A stretch of DNA of 64,000 bases from Acinetobacter johnsonii CIP 64.6 (GTDB taxonomy: Bacteria > Pseudomonadota > Gammaproteobacteria > Pseudomonadales > Moraxellaceae), in contig NZ_KB849230.1 in assembly GCF_000368045.1 (NCBI RefSeq), positions 124,001 to 188,000 of the forward strand. The letters run 5' to 3'. Positions 50,001-59,685 of this stretch are shown piece by piece. Under the pieces are notes generated by a model. The model searched no databases and was not told where the DNA came from. It saw only the letters and a list, made by a program, of their open reading frames with translations. How positions within the stretch are numbered: the first letter of the stretch is position 1; each line of letters begins with the position of its first letter. The translations under genes were made by a program, and so were the position numbers.

Positions 50001-51486
50001 CTGCTTCCTGACCGCTTTCAGCGATTGGACGAAGCAATTGATCACGCTCTTCAAAGGTCACCATAAACATTTTTTGTGATGCTTTCAGGTCGTCGCCTTT
50101 TAAGCCTTGATCACATAAATATTCTTCAAGCTCTGGACTACCTTGTACACGAACCGAGTTTTCACGTAACCATTCACGATAAGGACGCATTTTTTTCAAA
50201 TGCGTGCTGACATCTTTAGTGTCGAGCATTTTACCTGTGAAAGTATCGATCACCAAAATTTGACCTGGTCCGACACGACCTTTAGAAATCACGTCTTCAG
50301 GCTCGTAGCCCCATACACCAATTTCAGATGCCAATGTGATGTAACCATTTTTGGTAATCACCCAACGTGCTGGACGTAAACCATTACGGTCCAACATACA
50401 AATTGCATGACGACCATCTTGAATCACGAGCCCCGCAGGACCATCCCACGCTTCCATATGCTTCGAGTTAAACTCATAGAATGCACGTAAATCGGCATCT
50501 AACGTCTCCACGTTCTGCCATGCTGGCGGAACCAACATACGCAATGCACGGAACAAGTCCATACCGCCGCCCACAAGAATTTCAAGCATGTTATCTAAGC
50601 TTGAAGAATCCGAGCCAGTACGGTTCACGATTGGATTGAGCTCAGTTAAACCAGGCAATAATGGGTTTTCAAACTTTGGCGTACGCGCCATCGCCCAGTT
50701 ACGGTTCGCAGTAATGGTATTAATTTCACCATTGTGTGCAAGATAACGGAATGGCTGAGCCAAAGGCCAACGCGGCAAAGTATTGGTCGAGAAACGTTGG
50801 TGGAACACCACAATATGTGACTCAAGACGTGGATCTGCCAAGTCTGTGTAAAAATCAGCAATCGCTTCAGGCATCATCAAGCCTTTATAGCTAATCACTG
50901 TTGAACATAATGTAGTTACATAAAATGAAGCATCATTAGTAAGCTGCTGTTCTGCACGGCGGCGTGCCAAGAAAAGTTTACGGTTAAACTCAACTTCAGA
51001 TACACCCATTGGGCAGTTCACTATAATTTGCTCAAATGCAGGAAGTGACTGCATCGCAATCGAACCTAAAGCATCGTTATTGGTCGGAATCACACGCCAC
51101 GCCAATACTCGGCAACCTTCAGATTCAATTTCTTTAGTTAGAATTTGTTTTGCATGTGCTGCAATTGCTGGATCGAGGCTTAAAAACACCGTGCCGACAG
51201 CAAAAACTTCACTGAGTGTAATATCACTGAGTTTTTTCGCTTCTTCGCGGAAAAACTGTTTTGGCATTGCTAAGAGTAAACCGCAACCATCCCCTGTCTT
51301 ACCATCTGCAGCAATACCACCGCGGTGGGTCATACAGCTCAGACTGTGCATAGCAGTCTTGACAAGATGATGGCTTGGATCACCCTGCATATGGGCGATT
51401 AAACCAAAACCACAGTTATCTTTAAACTCATCCGGTTGGTATAAACCTTGAGCGGGAGCTACAGTATTAGGCGATGGCATGTGCAT
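47005..51486 (-). CDS. gltB: Glutamate synthase large subunit
   Basis: The 1493-residue subunit with the amidotransferase domain (probable mature N-terminal Cys in [16 protein letters not shown] after a short propeptide), a central domain, the FMN synthase domain ([17 protein letters not shown] and DGGTAASPL), the 3Fe-4S cysteine region ([20 protein letters not shown]) and a C-terminal beta-helix of GxxG repeats ([11 protein letters not shown] and [15 protein letters not shown]). Works with GltD. ATG 51486 follows AAGGG by eight bases. Confidence 0.97.
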   Translation of the reverse strand: [1493 protein letters not shown]

Positions 51487-51927
51487 AGCGTACCCTTCTT
51501 TCTACAGGCCCTGTCGGGCGTCTAACAATCTAATTACTTCTTGCCGATTCGTTCAATTGACTCATATTCAGATTCTGATTGAAGTACAGCATTTTTTCTT
51601 CACACCCAAGATAGACTGATTTTCGTCTTTATGCATGTCTTAATTGAAAAAATGTATGCAGCAGTCACGCACTTATTTAAGGCACTTGGCCGCTACTATT
51701 TCGCTCATAAATCGAATCTTTTTTGCGCCAAAACAGTGACATCAACTCAATTCATGCACCATTAAAGCAAGTTTTATGCCAATTATTTATTTTGTGTGTT
51801 AAGCGCTTTAGTTTTATTAGGTTTGTGTTTTTTACGTAAAAATTTAGTTCGAGGACAATCCATTTATTGCACTATATCTGTGCACATATGGAATTTACAT
51901 TTTTTGATGCGCCATAATGAACCAATT
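51487..51927. other. Intergenic region upstream of gltB
   Basis: About 440 bp with no credible gene between the SPOR-protein stop and gltB. It should hold the gltB promoter and leader. No convincing terminator for the aroB/SPOR operon and no recognised riboswitch were seen. Confidence 0.5.
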
Positions 51928-52767
51928 TTAATTAAATGGGTCGGTCACTTCAGGTTCATTTGTTTTATTTTGTGGCGCATTCTCTACGGTTGTTTGTGAC
52001 TTTTGCACATCAACCACATTTCCATCCACATCACGACGAGTAACCGTCGTCGATGTTGTCGATTGTTTATTTTGTGCAACTGCTGCACGTGCCGCTTGTT
52101 GACGCGCAGCAAGCGTGGCTTCATCAATCGCGGGCACAGCGGCTGGTTTCAACTGCACAGCATACAGCTTATTGCTAAGTCCAAGTTCATCAGAACCTAG
52201 GTCATTGACATATTCAGCATAACTTTCAATTTTTTCAACTTTGGGTTGCACCGACTTCGGCAACGTCAGTTTTAAGTCCGCCAATACCTTTTGCGCCTCA
52301 TTGGCATTTTTATATACACCATAGATCAGCACATATTGCTCAATTTGGTTTTCACCCGTCAGCCTTAGGTAACTAAACGCTTGACGATCAGATTGCCTTT
52401 GCAAAAAGCGCTTAATAATCGCTTCTTCTGAGACTCTAAACAGTTCAACTGTACTGTTCTTTTTATTTTCCTGAATAAATTTGGTCCCACGAAATTCAGC
52501 TTCATGTTGTGCAATAGCCACCACACGTGTCGTCATATCCAAAGGTTTTACTTCATCGAGGAATGAGCCTAAATGGGCGGTGGTTGCGACTTTTTCTGGC
52601 TGAATTTGTAACTCAACTTCGGATTCAGCTTTTTTTTCAACTTCAACCACAGTCTCTTGATCTGTAATAGCCCAAAAGATTAAGGCGCCAAACAAGCATA
52701 CCCCTCCGAATGCAAGCCAAATATAATTTTGCTTTGTCTGCCACTGGGTTCGAAGGGTTGTTGCCAT
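51928..52767 (-). CDS. SPOR-domain-like membrane protein downstream of aroB (DamX-like position)
   Basis: A 279-residue protein: short cytoplasmic N-terminus, one transmembrane segment (YIWLAFGGVCLFGALIFWAI) and a periplasmic part. Residues about 130-190 (RQAFSYLRLTGENQIEQYVLIYGVYKNANEAQKVLADLKL) resemble a SPOR peptidoglycan-binding repeat. The C-terminal tail is polar and Gln/Thr rich. The position after aroK-aroB matches damX in other gammaproteobacteria, suggesting a cell-division role; this is inference. Confidence 0.72.
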   Translation of the reverse strand: MATTLRTQWQTKQNYIWLAFGGVCLFGALIFWAITDQETVVEVEKKAESEVELQIQPEKVATTAHLGSFLDEVKPLDMTTRVVAIAQHEAEFRGTKFIQENKKNSTVELFRVSEEAIIKRFLQRQSDRQAFSYLRLTGENQIEQYVLIYGVYKNANEAQKVLADLKLTLPKSVQPKVEKIESYAEYVNDLGSDELGLSNKLYAVQLKPAAVPAIDEATLAARQQAARAAVAQNKQSTTSTTVTRRDVDGNVVDVQKSQTTVENAPQNKTNEPEVTDPFN

Positions 52768-52774
52768 AATAAAG

Positions 52775-53860
52775 TTATGCCTGCTCTTGGTTGGCTAAAA
52801 TCGCCTGTTTCATCAATTCTACATCAAATGTTTTGGTAATGATGGCCTGGCCTACCGCTTGCATCAAAACCAAACGAAGCTGCCCGTTCAAGACTTTCTT
52901 ATCATGCGCCATATACGCCAAAAAGTCATCGAGGGGAATCTGCGGACATACTATCGGTAAATTCGCACGTTGAATGATATTTTTTGTACGCGCCAAATCT
53001 TCTGCACTGATCCATCCCATACGCTGCGATAAATCTGCTGCCATCACCATACCTGTTGCCACAGCTTCACCATGGAGCCATTCACCATAGCCTAGATAAG
53101 ATTCAATCGCATGTCCAAAGGTATGCCCAAGATTCAATAAGGCACGCTCACCTTGTTCTTTTTCATCATTGGCAACAATACGCGCTTTATGGGCACAAGA
53201 ACGATACACAGCTTCAGCCAGTGCAGCTTCATCACCCTGCACCAAATCATCCATATGTTGTTCCAACCAAGCGAGAAAGTCAGCATCACCCAAAAGTGCA
53301 TACTTAATCACTTCTGCCAAACCTGCTGATAACTCACGTGGTGGCAGCGTTTTAAGTTGAGACATATCCGCCAAGACCACTTGCGGCTGTTGAAATGCCC
53401 CGATCATGTTTTTACCCAGCGGATGATTAATCCCTGTTTTACCACCGACACTCGAATCAACCTGGGAAAGAAGTGTCGTTGGCACCTGAATAAAATAGAC
53501 TCCACGCTGGAAGCATGCCGAAGCAAAGCCCGCCATATCCCCAATCACGCCACCACCTAAAGCTAAAACTGTGCAATCACGGTTGAAACCTGATTCTAGT
53601 AATGCATCAAAAATCAGGTTGAGGTGCTCAATATTCTTATATTTTTCACCATCAGGCAAAATACAGGTTGCAACTGTTTTTCCCAACGCTTCAATTGCTG
53701 CCACGTAACGGGCTAAATACAAAGGTGCGATCGTTTCATTACTCACAATCATCACTTGACGCCCATGAATATACGGCTCAAGTAAAGCTTTCGGATCTAA
53801 ATCACTACCAATAAAGATCGGGTAACGGCGTTCGCCAAGTTCAACATATAAGGTTTGCAT
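52775..53860 (-). CDS. aroB: 3-dehydroquinate synthase
   Basis: The second enzyme of the shikimate pathway, 361 residues. Signature regions are GGGVIGDMAGFASACFQRGVYFIQVPTTLLSQVDSSVGGKTGINHPLGKN and LNLGHTFGHAIESYLGYGEWLHGEAVATGM, with the Zn-binding His residues. Follows aroK by 30 bases. Confidence 0.97.
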   Translation of the reverse strand: MQTLYVELGERRYPIFIGSDLDPKALLEPYIHGRQVMIVSNETIAPLYLARYVAAIEALGKTVATCILPDGEKYKNIEHLNLIFDALLESGFNRDCTVLALGGGVIGDMAGFASACFQRGVYFIQVPTTLLSQVDSSVGGKTGINHPLGKNMIGAFQQPQVVLADMSQLKTLPPRELSAGLAEVIKYALLGDADFLAWLEQHMDDLVQGDEAALAEAVYRSCAHKARIVANDEKEQGERALLNLGHTFGHAIESYLGYGEWLHGEAVATGMVMAADLSQRMGWISAEDLARTKNIIQRANLPIVCPQIPLDDFLAYMAHDKKVLNGQLRLVLMQAVGQAIITKTFDVELMKQAILANQEQA

Positions 53861-53890
53861 GGATCAAATCACTTCAAAACTGAATCAAAA

Positions 53891-54424
53891 CTACTTTACA
53901 AGAATCAAGTTTAAGATACGCTGCGCAAGATCACGTGCAGCCCCTTGATTGGTCTCGATAATATAATGAGCAACTTCACGATATAAAGGATCTCGAACGC
54001 TGAGTAAGTCACGTAACTTTTGCTCTGGATTCTCCACTTGAAGCAGTGGGCGATTTTTATCACGATAGGTTCTCTGCAGTTGAATCTCTACAGGAGTATA
54101 AAGGTAAACAACGATACCTCGTTGTTTGAGAAATGCACGATTTGGAGCCTGAGTCACCGCCCCACCACCTGTGGCCAAAACCAAGTTGGGTCGAGAGGTT
54201 AACTCATCAATCACAACCGTTTCACGACTACGAAACCCAAGCTCTCCCTCTTTTTCAAAGATCCATGGAATCGTTGCCCCTGTTTTACGCTCAATTTCAT
54301 GATCGCTATCAAGAAACTCACGACCTAACAGTTCAGCTAAATGTCGTCCTACCGTTGTTTTTCCAGCCCCCATAGGCCCTACCAAATAAATATTTGGTAG
54401 GGTTTCAAACTCTTTGCTTGGCAA
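53891..54424 (-). CDS. aroK: Shikimate kinase
   Basis: A 177-residue kinase with the P-loop GPMGAGKTTVGRHLAELL, the shikimate-binding FLDSDHEIERKTG and FRSRETVVI, and the lid Arg in YRDKNRPLL. Start at 54424 is TTG, preceded by AAAGGTGA at good spacing; MPSKEFETLPNIYLVGPMG is family-like. Located between pilQ and aroB, the conserved gammaproteobacterial arrangement. Confidence 0.95.
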   Translation of the reverse strand: MPSKEFETLPNIYLVGPMGAGKTTVGRHLAELLGREFLDSDHEIERKTGATIPWIFEKEGELGFRSRETVVIDELTSRPNLVLATGGGAVTQAPNRAFLKQRGIVVYLYTPVEIQLQRTYRDKNRPLLQVENPEQKLRDLLSVRDPLYREVAHYIIETNQGAARDLAQRILNLILVK

Positions 54425-54461
54425 GGAGTCACCTTTTAGATTTGTTCAAATTGAAAATATA

Positions 54462-56540
54462 TTAATGATTTCTTGAAACACTGTCATTAACAATTCGTGG
54501 TGTCACAAAAATCAATAACTCAGTTTGCATGGTAGTTTTGACATTGTTCTTAAATAAATTCCCCACCACTGGTAAATCAGCTAGAAATGGCACTTTTTCA
54601 TAGTCATTACGCTTCACATCATCAAAAATGCCACCCAGTACAACCGTCTCACCATCATCTACCAAGACATTGGTTTGTAATTCACTGGTGTCAATCGCAA
54701 TACCATCATTGGTGATATCACCAATCGAGTCTTTTTCAACCATGAGCGCCATTTGAACTTTACCATCTGGAGTAATACTTGGCGTCACTTCTAACTTTAA
54801 GTTAGCCGCGCGAAACTCAGTTTTTAAACCTTCCGTCGCACTCCATGTTTGATAAGGAATCTCTGTACCACGCAAGATATAGGCTTTCTGTTTATCGCCA
54901 GTAAGTACTTTAGGCGCTGATAACACTTCACCATGACCATCCGCTTGAAGTGCGCTTAACTCAAGGTTTAACATATAGTCTGAAATTTTCAACAAACCAA
55001 AGTTAAACGTACCAGCAGTGTTTGTTGCTAAATCCACACCCAAATCAAAACTTGGCTGGAAATCTCCACCCCACACTGGGCTATTGCCCAGCTTCTTCGC
55101 ACTCCACTTAATCCCCAATTCACGAGAAAAGTCTGTTGATGCTGTGACAATACGTGCTTCGACCATCACCTGTTTCACTGCGACATCCAACAAGTCAATC
55201 ATGCGACGAATCTTATCAATGTTCTGCGATGTGTCGTTTACGATTAAAGTATTGGTTCGTAAATCGGCAACCACACTACCGCGTGAACTCAATAAGCTTT
55301 CTAAAGCTAGTGAATCTGTGCCAGCCGTACCGTTGGATGCCGCCCCTTTGCTATTTCGAGAATCTTCTAGCAATTTTAAAATATCAGCAGCTTTCGCATA
55401 GCTCAACTGAATATAATCGGTTTGAATCGGTGCAAGTTTAATACTTTGTGCAATGGCTTTAGCTTCATCATCCTCAGATTTGATCAGTTCAGCTACAGGA
55501 GCAATCCAAATTACATTACCATTACGTCGTTTATCCAAGTTCTTGGTTTTCATAATGATATCAAGCGCCTGATCCCACGGAACATCCTTCAGGCGCAAGG
55601 TAATATTACCTTGTACAGTGTCAGAAGCCACCATGTTAATGCCTGTAAAATCAGCCAAGAGCTGTAATACACGTCGCACTTCAATATCTTGAAAATCTAA
55701 AGAAATCTTTTTGCCTGTATAAGCACTTGGTGCTTTAGGCTTCATTGGATTTTTATCTTCAGGACGCTTTAAACTAATGGTGAGCTTATCTTCAGCCTGA
55801 TAAGCCATATATTCAAAACTGCCATTCGATTGGATCGTGATCAGGCCGTTACTGCCATCGTTTTGTGCATCGATGGTCGATACAGGCGTTGCGAAATCAT
55901 TCACATTGAGACGGCGCGATAAGTGGGCAGGAATTTTATTCCCCAAAACGCGCACCACAATTTTACTGCCTTGTTGTTTCACATCGACAGGGGTATTGCT
56001 ACCTTTTAAATCAATGACAACTTGGCCTTCACCGTCTGAACCACGTTGGAATCCAATATTTGAAATACCTTGCTCTGAACGCGCTGCAGCAACAGGTGTT
56101 GCTAGCGCTGGGTTCACTGAGTTAATTTTCAGAATAAAGGTATTACCTTCAACACGTGTAGTAAATGCACCGGCATCAGCCAAATTTACAGTTAAACGTG
56201 AACGCTGCGCATCTGAAGTTACATCTACTGTACTTGCTTCAGCCGTTGCCACCGCAATGCTGCCTTGTTTTAAGCTCTGCTGTGCTTTATCAAAATCCAA
56301 AACCAAACGTGATGGCTGTTCCAACTGATAGGCTTGCGGCTGTGGTGGCAAACCGTTGAACATGACACGAATTTCTGTTCCCTGTCCCGGAATTTGCATC
56401 GGCACAATATTCGTAATACTGACTTGCGCACTTGCAGCCTGCATCACCGCCATTGCAATTGCACCCATTGAAAACTGACGGAACATATGGTTCATCGTAT
56501 TGCCATCCCCAAATATAAAATCTTTAGCACTATTTTTCAT
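54462..56540 (-). CDS. pilQ: Type IV pilus outer membrane secretin PilQ
   Basis: Forms the outer membrane pore for the pilus. About 692 residues: signal peptide (AIAMAVMQAASAQ), AMIN domains in the N-terminal third (for example VLDFDKAQQSLKQGSIAV), secretin N domains (ISLDFQDIEVRRVLQLLADFTGINMV), and the C-terminal secretin domain (VMVEARIVTASTDFSRELGIKW to LLIFVTPRIV). ATG 56540 follows AGGA; an upstream in-frame start at 56576 overlaps pilP. Last of pilMNOPQ. Confidence 0.96.
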   Translation of the reverse strand: MKNSAKDFIFGDGNTMNHMFRQFSMGAIAMAVMQAASAQVSITNIVPMQIPGQGTEIRVMFNGLPPQPQAYQLEQPSRLVLDFDKAQQSLKQGSIAVATAEASTVDVTSDAQRSRLTVNLADAGAFTTRVEGNTFILKINSVNPALATPVAAARSEQGISNIGFQRGSDGEGQVVIDLKGSNTPVDVKQQGSKIVVRVLGNKIPAHLSRRLNVNDFATPVSTIDAQNDGSNGLITIQSNGSFEYMAYQAEDKLTISLKRPEDKNPMKPKAPSAYTGKKISLDFQDIEVRRVLQLLADFTGINMVASDTVQGNITLRLKDVPWDQALDIIMKTKNLDKRRNGNVIWIAPVAELIKSEDDEAKAIAQSIKLAPIQTDYIQLSYAKAADILKLLEDSRNSKGAASNGTAGTDSLALESLLSSRGSVVADLRTNTLIVNDTSQNIDKIRRMIDLLDVAVKQVMVEARIVTASTDFSRELGIKWSAKKLGNSPVWGGDFQPSFDLGVDLATNTAGTFNFGLLKISDYMLNLELSALQADGHGEVLSAPKVLTGDKQKAYILRGTEIPYQTWSATEGLKTEFRAANLKLEVTPSITPDGKVQMALMVEKDSIGDITNDGIAIDTSELQTNVLVDDGETVVLGGIFDDVKRNDYEKVPFLADLPVVGNLFKNNVKTTMQTELLIFVTPRIVNDSVSRNH

Positions 56541-56559
56541 TTTTATTCCTTTTCCTTTT

Positions 56560-57087
56560 TTAAGGCGCCGGCCCAATTAATACTAGGCTTCTCGGGCGCT
56601 CGACATAGCCCTCACGCCCATCCGGAATAATTTCAATCAAATCAATTTGTGTAGCGGTGATATTAATCACACGACCATGATTCATCCCCAAATAACTACC
56701 ACGCTGCACGCGTTCAATTTCACCATCAGGGGTTTGAATCAACGCCAAAATTTGTCCATTTTGTCCACGCATGCTGCCTTTCATGTTAAGCGATTCAATC
56801 GCATAACTTTCCAAGGGTTGTAATTGGCGAGATAAGTTTGGATAAACACGCTTTCCAGCCATAATTTTCAGTTCAGCCGCTAATGAGCTTGGCATAAACG
56901 GACTTTTTAATTGATGCGCGGCATAATTAAAAGTCGGTACAGGTGGGAAATCTGGCGCAGGTTCAATCGGCAATGGTGGCTGATTACGAATTTCAGCCAT
57001 TTGCATATTGACCGCATCAATACGTGAATCACAACCGATAAGGAATAGTCCAACGCAGAGACTAAGCATGAGATTTTGATATTTCAT
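56560..57087 (-). CDS. pilP: Type IV pilus lipoprotein PilP
   Basis: A 175-residue inner membrane lipoprotein, lipobox LFLIGC, with a proline-rich linker (PPLPIEPAPDFPPVPTFNY) and a C-terminal beta domain (GQILALIQTPDGEIERVQRGSYLGMNHG) that links PilNO to PilQ. Its start overlaps the pilO stop (TAATG). Confidence 0.94.
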   Translation of the reverse strand: MKYQNLMLSLCVGLFLIGCDSRIDAVNMQMAEIRNQPPLPIEPAPDFPPVPTFNYAAHQLKSPFMPSSLAAELKIMAGKRVYPNLSRQLQPLESYAIESLNMKGSMRGQNGQILALIQTPDGEIERVQRGSYLGMNHGRVINITATQIDLIEIIPDGREGYVERPRSLVLIGPAP

Positions 57088-57809
57088 TACTGAGCACCTC
57101 CTGCATCTGCTTTAGCTGTATTTTCCACACTTGCAGCAGCTGTCGCCCCGACATAGCGGTAAGTTTTAGCCTTTACACTGTATGAAATTTGCGGAATATC
57201 CGTCTTTTTCTCATTATTACTTGATGCTGAGATATCGAAGTCATGCAAGGTCACAATACGCGGCAAAGCTGCAATTCCACTGACAAATGAACCAAAAGAA
57301 TGATAATCACCCGTCGCTTCAATAGAAATCGGCTGTTCGATAAAGAACTCTTGGCGAATTTCTGGCTCTAAACGAATATTTTTAAACTTTAATCCAGAAT
57401 TTACGCCGCTCACGTTGATATCTTCAACCAAACCCGGAATTTCAGTTTCTTTCGGCAACTGTTCTAACTGCTGATTGAAATTAGCTTCCATTTCTTGCAA
57501 TTGCGCTTGATATTGCTGCAAGTTACGTAATTTTGAATCTTTTTCACGAAACTCATTCAGTAAATTTTGTTCTTGTGCATGTGCATTTGAAATCGCATCA
57601 AGTTTCGGCTTAATCACGACAAAATAACCCAAAGCTCCAATCACTAAAATGATAAAGATCCAACAAGTCAATTTGACTGAAAAGGGCCAACTGCCGTAAT
57701 TATTGGGATCCAAAGTATTGAACTGTTGAAAAAACTTATCAACCGTCATTTTCTTCTTAGTTACAGCATGGTTTTCTGATGTTAATTCTTCAAATTCATC
57801 GCGACTCAT
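57087..57809 (-). CDS. pilO: Type IV pilus alignment protein PilO
   Basis: A 240-residue protein: cytoplasmic N-terminus with KFFQQFNTLDPNNYGSWP, one transmembrane segment (CWIFIILVIGALGYFVVI), a coiled coil (about residues 75-120) and a ferredoxin-like periplasmic domain (ISIEATGDYHSFGSFVSGIAALPRIVTL). Dimerises with PilN. Overlaps pilN by four bases. Confidence 0.94.
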   Translation of the reverse strand: MSRDEFEELTSENHAVTKKKMTVDKFFQQFNTLDPNNYGSWPFSVKLTCWIFIILVIGALGYFVVIKPKLDAISNAHAQEQNLLNEFREKDSKLRNLQQYQAQLQEMEANFNQQLEQLPKETEIPGLVEDINVSGVNSGLKFKNIRLEPEIRQEFFIEQPISIEATGDYHSFGSFVSGIAALPRIVTLHDFDISASSNNEKKTDIPQISYSVKAKTYRYVGATAAASVENTAKADAGGAQ

Positions 57810-58462
57810 TGTGCTGCCCCCGCTGTTGAATTATTAACTGTACTTGCGGCTTCAGGTGTCGTCGCATTAGGCGCTACTGGCTGTGCAATCTCATCTAAAT
57901 CTGCCGTAACCACAAAGGTGCCATAGGTTTCTTCAACACGTGGCACGATGGAACTTGGTGCTTTATCTTTTTTCTCTTCAGCAACCAAAAAGGAATTCAT
58001 AAAGGCATTGCGATACCACGCCGATGCTTCGAGATTTCTTAAGAATTCCGCAACCGTATTCGGGCTTTCCGCTTTCCCTTCAATGGTAAATTTATCACCC
58101 GTACGCACAAACTTAGTAATGTACATATTACTTGGTGTGACACGTACCATTTCATCGACCAAACGCACAGCCACAGGACGTTGACCTTGCAAACCTTGGA
58201 TCAGCTTCATCCGTTCAACAATCGCATTGCGCTGCTCTTGCAGACCTTCCAACGACTTTAATTGGACATCTAAGTTTTGATTGGTACTCACCACCAACTG
58301 ATTGGCTTGTTCTTGATCTTCAAGTTTTTGACTGTAAAAGAACCAAGCCAAAGCAACAGCTAAAACCCCAACTAATGCAGCCCCAACACAATAGGCAATA
58401 AATTCTTTTTTTCGTTTCTCTCTTAACGCATCACGCCAAGGGAGTAGGTTTATTTTTGCCAT
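57806..58462 (-). CDS. pilN: Type IV pilus alignment protein PilN
   Basis: A 218-residue bitopic protein starting MAKINLLPWRDALREKRKKEF, in which the INLLPWR peptide binds PilM. A transmembrane segment (AYCVGAALVGVLAVALAWFFYS), coiled coil and periplasmic domain (MYITKFVRTGDKFTIEGKAESP) follow. Its start overlaps the pilM stop. Confidence 0.95.
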   Translation of the reverse strand: MAKINLLPWRDALREKRKKEFIAYCVGAALVGVLAVALAWFFYSQKLEDQEQANQLVVSTNQNLDVQLKSLEGLQEQRNAIVERMKLIQGLQGQRPVAVRLVDEMVRVTPSNMYITKFVRTGDKFTIEGKAESPNTVAEFLRNLEASAWYRNAFMNSFLVAEEKKDKAPSSIVPRVEETYGTFVVTADLDEIAQPVAPNATTPEAASTVNNSTAGAAQ

Positions 58463-59520
58463 TAATCAAAACTCCTCAATGCCAATCCACATGCCACCAT
58501 GAGTGATGAAGCATCATTTTCAATTTTTTTAATGTCGATTTGTGGAGAAAAGCCCATCTGTAAAAATGGGTTGGCAATGGTGACCCGGTAACCTAATTTT
58601 TGTTGTAATAACTTCGCCAGTCCTGGAATATTGGCATTCCCCCCTGCCAATAAAATATGGTCGATCTCATTAAATTGAGAGGACGAAAAGAAGAACTGCA
58701 AAGAGCGTGCTGCTTGTTGCACCACAGCTTCAAGAAAAGGTTCAAGGACTTCAATATCATAGTCGTCAGGCAGGGTACGGCTTTTTTTGGCACGTCCAGC
58801 TTCTTCAAAAGACAAACCATAACGATTTTGAATTTCTTGCGTCAGTTGTTTACCCCCGAACACCTGTTCACGGGTATAAATGACTTTATTATTTTGCATG
58901 ACGGACAAGGTGGTCATGGTGTGACCGATGTCCAGAATCCCAACAGTATTTACGCCCATTGGAAGCGTATCTGAAAAAACTTTGAATGCATTTTCAATGG
59001 CGAAACTTTCAACATCGGCAATCTTAGGCGTTAAACCGTCCAACTCCAATGCTTCGGCGCGTGCCTCTACATTTTCAATGCGGGTTGCAACGAGGAGTAC
59101 ATTGACACGATTAGGATTGGCTAAACGGTCTGGAAGGACTTCAAAGTCTAAACTCGCTTCATCTAATGGGAATGGAATATATTGCTCAGCATCATCACGA
59201 ATCTGAATTTCACGTTCGTCATCGTTCATATCGGCATCCATTTCAATGATTTTAGTAATCACCATGGAAGTCGGAACTGCCAGTGCTACGTCTGTCGATT
59301 GAACATTGGCCAAATTTACCGCACGCTCAAGGGCATCACCAACTGCTTCTGGATTCAATATATTTTTTTCGACCACACTTCCTTCTGGTAAAGGGACAAG
59401 TGCATAGCTCTCCACCCAATACCGATTGTTTTTAACAGAAAGTTCCAATACCTTAACAGAAGTCGAACTAATATCTACTCCTATTAACCCCTTACTTGGC
59501 TTACGATATAACCTGAGCAC
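58462..59520 (-). CDS. pilM: Type IV pilus actin-like ATPase PilM
   Basis: A 352-residue cytoplasmic actin/FtsA-like protein, with GLIGVDISSTSVKVLELS (phosphate 1), GILDIGHTMTTLSVM (phosphate 2) and ILLAGGNANIPGLAKLL (adenosine motif). It recruits PilN and connects to the motors. GTG start at 59520 with AGGAA upstream. First of pilMNOPQ, divergent from ponA. Confidence 0.95.
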   Translation of the reverse strand: MLRLYRKPSKGLIGVDISSTSVKVLELSVKNNRYWVESYALVPLPEGSVVEKNILNPEAVGDALERAVNLANVQSTDVALAVPTSMVITKIIEMDADMNDDEREIQIRDDAEQYIPFPLDEASLDFEVLPDRLANPNRVNVLLVATRIENVEARAEALELDGLTPKIADVESFAIENAFKVFSDTLPMGVNTVGILDIGHTMTTLSVMQNNKVIYTREQVFGGKQLTQEIQNRYGLSFEEAGRAKKSRTLPDDYDIEVLEPFLEAVVQQAARSLQFFFSSSQFNEIDHILLAGGNANIPGLAKLLQQKLGYRVTIANPFLQMGFSPQIDIKKIENDASSLMVACGLALRSFD

Positions 59521-59685
59521 AGTATCATTCCTATTATTTTTTTATCCCCAAAAAAAGTAACCCACTAATTAGTCCGCGTCTATAATTTTATACGGATACA
59601 ATAACTCATCTAACATTCCGTATGTGTACAGGATATACTGACCGCTAATTAGTTTGCCATTAGCTCTTATTAAAACTTACTTGTT